Below are positions 62,145-64,000 of a stretch of DNA of 64,000 bases, in pieces (position 1 is the first letter of the stretch; every line of letters begins with the position of its first letter). Source of the stretch: Marinicella sp. GTDB taxonomy: Bacteria > Pseudomonadota > Gammaproteobacteria > Xanthomonadales > Marinicellaceae. Below the pieces are notes generated by a model. The model was not told the DNA's origin and made no database searches. It worked only from the letters and a program-made list of their open reading frames with translations. A program made the position numbers and the translations under genes. The stretch is from assembly GCA_028284365.1 (NCBI GenBank), contig JANQRW010000059.1, positions 16,103-80,102 on the forward strand. The letters are read 5' to 3'.

Positions 62145-63005
62145 ATGAAACGAAAATTCCTGGGCTTTGGATTAGGTTTAAGGACTCAGCACTACGAGTA
62201 CATACTGAACCACAATCCTGAAGTGGACTGGTTTGAAATCCTCTCTGAAAATTACATGGTGGCTGGTGGTAAACCCATGTATTACCTTGATGCCATGATT
62301 GAGCGTTACCCTTTGGTCATGCACGGTGTCTCAATGTCTATTGGCAGCACCGACAAACTGAACATGGATTACCTCAAACAGTTAAAAAAACTGATGAAAC
62401 GAGTCAAACCACAATGGATATCTGACCACATGTGCTGGACTTCTGCCAAACAGGTCAACAGCCACGACTTATTGCCCTTACCATACAATGATGAAACCAT
62501 CACACACCTGGTCAGCCGCATCAAGCAAGTTCAAAACTATTTGGAACAAACCATTTTGTTAGAAAATGTCTCAAGCTACCTCACCTATAAAGACTCAGAG
62601 ATGACTGAATGGGAATTTCTCAATGAAATCACCCGAGAATCGGGTTGTTCTTTGCTGTTAGACATCAATAACATTTATGTCAGCTCACGGAATCATGGTT
62701 TTAATGCCAAGTCCTTTATTGACGGCATTGACCCAAACTCAGTACAACAATTTCATCTGGCAGGGCACAGTGACTTCGGCACTCATGTCATCGACACCCA
62801 TGACCATGATGTGTGCAGTGACGTTTGGGAATTATACGCTCATGCACTGGATCGGTTTGGCGCCATTTCTACGATGATTGAACGTGATGATAACATCCCG
62901 GAATTTCCTGAGTTACTGGCTGAAATGAACCAAGCCAAGGCAATAGCCACCAAAAAAGGCATAAGCTTTGATAACAACACCCAATCACAACACGGCCATG
63001 CTTAA
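62145..63005 (+). CDS. BufB-like MNIO enzyme (DUF692), cysteine-modifying oxidase
   Basis: The protein has 286 residues from the ATG at 62145, with AGGCAAG upstream; a longer frame runs back through the terminator and was rejected. Candidate metal ligands are in MHGVSMS, ISDHMCW, LLENVSSY, LLLDINNIYV, HLAGHSD, DTHDHDV and MIERDD, matching multinuclear iron-dependent oxidases. MbnB and BufB relatives convert Cys into oxazolone or thiooxazole-type rings. The lipoprotein precursor upstream is the expected substrate. It overlaps bufC by 8 bp. Confidence 0.9.
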   Translation: MKRKFLGFGLGLRTQHYEYILNHNPEVDWFEILSENYMVAGGKPMYYLDAMIERYPLVMHGVSMSIGSTDKLNMDYLKQLKKLMKRVKPQWISDHMCWTSAKQVNSHDLLPLPYNDETITHLVSRIKQVQNYLEQTILLENVSSYLTYKDSEMTEWEFLNEITRESGCSLLLDINNIYVSSRNHGFNAKSFIDGIDPNSVQQFHLAGHSDFGTHVIDTHDHDVCSDVWELYAHALDRFGAISTMIERDDNIPEFPELLAEMNQAKAIATKKGISFDNNTQSQHGHA

Positions 63006-63783
63006 AGACTTACAACACCGATTTCTGGCGCAAATTCTCGGTGATAAGGAGCAGAATTTTCAACAAAAAATCGTCAAACAAGGTGAAATCAGCAATGATT
63101 TTCGCCTACAAATTTATAGCAACGCCTACCATTCTCGCTTGAGAGAGTGTATTGAAACAGACCATGAAGTACTGGGCATTTATTTGGGTGATGATTGGTT
63201 TGAACAAATGGTGAGGGGCTATATTCAAAAAAACCCTTCAAATTACACTTCACTGCGCCATTTTGCAGACAAATTACCCGAATACCTGCGCCTTAACGAG
63301 CCGTTTTCAGACCACCCATTGATTCATGAACTGGCCCTGTTTGAACGCACGTTACTCGCTGCATTTGATGCCAAAGACACCACAGCAGCCAACCGGGAAG
63401 ATTTAATTGCTTTGCCACCTGATCGTTGGCCTGGGTTAATTATGAAGCTACACCCAAGTGCGAGAATCATGACCACTCGATACAACACCATTGAAATATG
63501 GCAGGCCTTGAAAATGCACATTGCAGGTCAGGACGTCGATATTCCCCATGCCATTGAAACTGTTGAAACCGATTGGTTGATCTGGCGGAACCAAGACCGT
63601 TTAACTGAATTTAAATCACTCAACCAAGCAGAGCACTCTTTGGTCAGCACATTACTGGCAGAACAACCCTTTGCTGAAGTTTGTCAACTCATGGCCACGT
63701 ATTATCCGCCAGCAGATTTGGAAGTACAAATACTCGATCACATCTACGACTTACTGGACAAACAACTCATTGAGTTTGGTTAA
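62998..63783 (+). CDS. BufC-like partner protein (DUF2063)
   Basis: The protein has 261 residues from the ATG at 62998; an earlier start in the frame lies inside bufB. N-terminal DUF2063 pattern: RLQIYSNAYHSRLRECIETDHEVLGIYLGDDWFEQMV, then YIQKNPSNYTSLRHFADKLPEYL. BufC and MbnC relatives are needed alongside the MNIO enzyme for precursor recognition. Operon order A-B-C is standard. No DoxX-like bufD follows; repeat DNA begins after the stop. Confidence 0.87.
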   Translation: MLKDLQHRFLAQILGDKEQNFQQKIVKQGEISNDFRLQIYSNAYHSRLRECIETDHEVLGIYLGDDWFEQMVRGYIQKNPSNYTSLRHFADKLPEYLRLNEPFSDHPLIHELALFERTLLAAFDAKDTTAANREDLIALPPDRWPGLIMKLHPSARIMTTRYNTIEIWQALKMHIAGQDVDIPHAIETVETDWLIWRNQDRLTEFKSLNQAEHSLVSTLLAEQPFAEVCQLMATYYPPADLEVQILDHIYDLLDKQLIEFG

Positions 63784-63879
63784 ACGGTTTTGTTAATTAT
63801 CCAATGTTTTCACTCTGCCGACCTTCTTTATATTGAGGCAACTCATCATGAATGCTACTCCAGCTAGGTTTTGAGCTGA

Positions 63880-64000
63880 CGAAGGAGAGCCGATGATCGG
63901 CTCGACCAGCGCAGGTAATGAAAGATTGGCGGTTTTATCGGAGATAAAGAAGCCAGTTTTGAATACCGTGGCGCGTGCAGACAATGAGGGCATGGCGGTT
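63880..64000 (+). repeat. Interspersed repeat copy running off the window edge
   Basis: The head is GAGCCGA (63887-63893) and TCGGCTC (63897-63903), a 7-bp hairpin followed by GACCAGC, as at 13.98 kb. The unit translates GNERLAVLSEIKKPVLNTVA and a second unit begins DNEGMAV before the window ends, giving a 22-codon (66-bp) period. It is the best-preserved copy in this window. It directly follows the bufC 3' region (96 bp later). Confidence 0.65.

Noticed and set aside
63793..63993. Minus-strand 66-residue frame at the right edge
   Set aside because: It is antisense to the repeat copy and its similar segment recurs antisense to the copy at 56.4 kb, so it is a by-product of the repeat.

Overview
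The window looks like a chromosome segment of a low- to mid-GC marine gammaproteobacterium. The clues are the aroK-aroB-SPOR cluster, ftsB-ispD-ispF, hemL, yebC, class Ia nrdA/nrdB, TonB, LpxR and a T2SS/T4P-type GspE ATPase. Several secreted proteins with DUF11-like repeats and short C-terminal NGFE/NGFD tails resemble Marinicella-type genomes. The genus is an inference from general resemblance, not a search. No rRNA, tRNA, CRISPR array, prophage or complete insertion sequence was seen.

Region 1-9 kb: the 5' part of an RND-efflux periplasmic adaptor lipoprotein (cut by the window edge) diverges from a small Cys-rich protein and an LpxR-like lipid A deacylase. A perfect palindromic operator lies between them. 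Then come nrdB and nrdA (separate units, with a hairpin between) and a MATE exporter. Region 9-22.5 kb: an SDR reductase and a YjjG-like HAD phosphatase; an OPT transporter with two unknown membrane proteins; a signal-less substrate-binding-like protein; a TolB-N/TolA-C chimera; an octaheme cytochrome c overlapping a DedA-PAP2-LssY protein; hemL; and a gamma-glutamyltransferase homologue.

Region 22.5-40 kb: a choice-of-anchor-B protein and a giant 8-repeat surface protein; a 530-bp gap with two inverted perfect DnaA boxes; folE2; a MidA-like methyltransferase; a 4'-phosphopantetheinyl transferase; a PLD lipoprotein; an unknown protein with an Sm-like tail; a FecCD/ATPase pair; GspE; a class I amidotransferase; yebC; and a Rid-family protein. 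Region 40-56 kb: a zinc metallopeptidase, an ABC-2 exporter, ftsB-ispD-ispF, an SGNH hydrolase, SirB2-folK, a VNGSI-repeat solenoid, a RluE-like synthase, tonB, an isochorismatase-like hydrolase, a TlpA-like thioredoxin, aroK-aroB-SPOR, and divergent hutF/hutI.

Region 56-64 kb is the most accessory: interspersed repeats and a 227-bp MITE-like palindrome, a metzincin protease translationally coupled to a small secreted protein, a possibly frameshifted gene, a CNT nucleoside transporter, and a bufferin-type operon (BufA2-like precursor, MNIO/DUF692 enzyme, DUF2063 partner). The precursor appears to be a lipoprotein with a tandemly duplicated six-cysteine core, and a strong terminator hairpin separates it from its maturation genes. 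Four copies of one interspersed repeat family occur at about 7.75, 14.0, 56.4 and 63.9 kb. They share a hairpin head, and three of them carry a 22-codon (66-bp) periodic unit.
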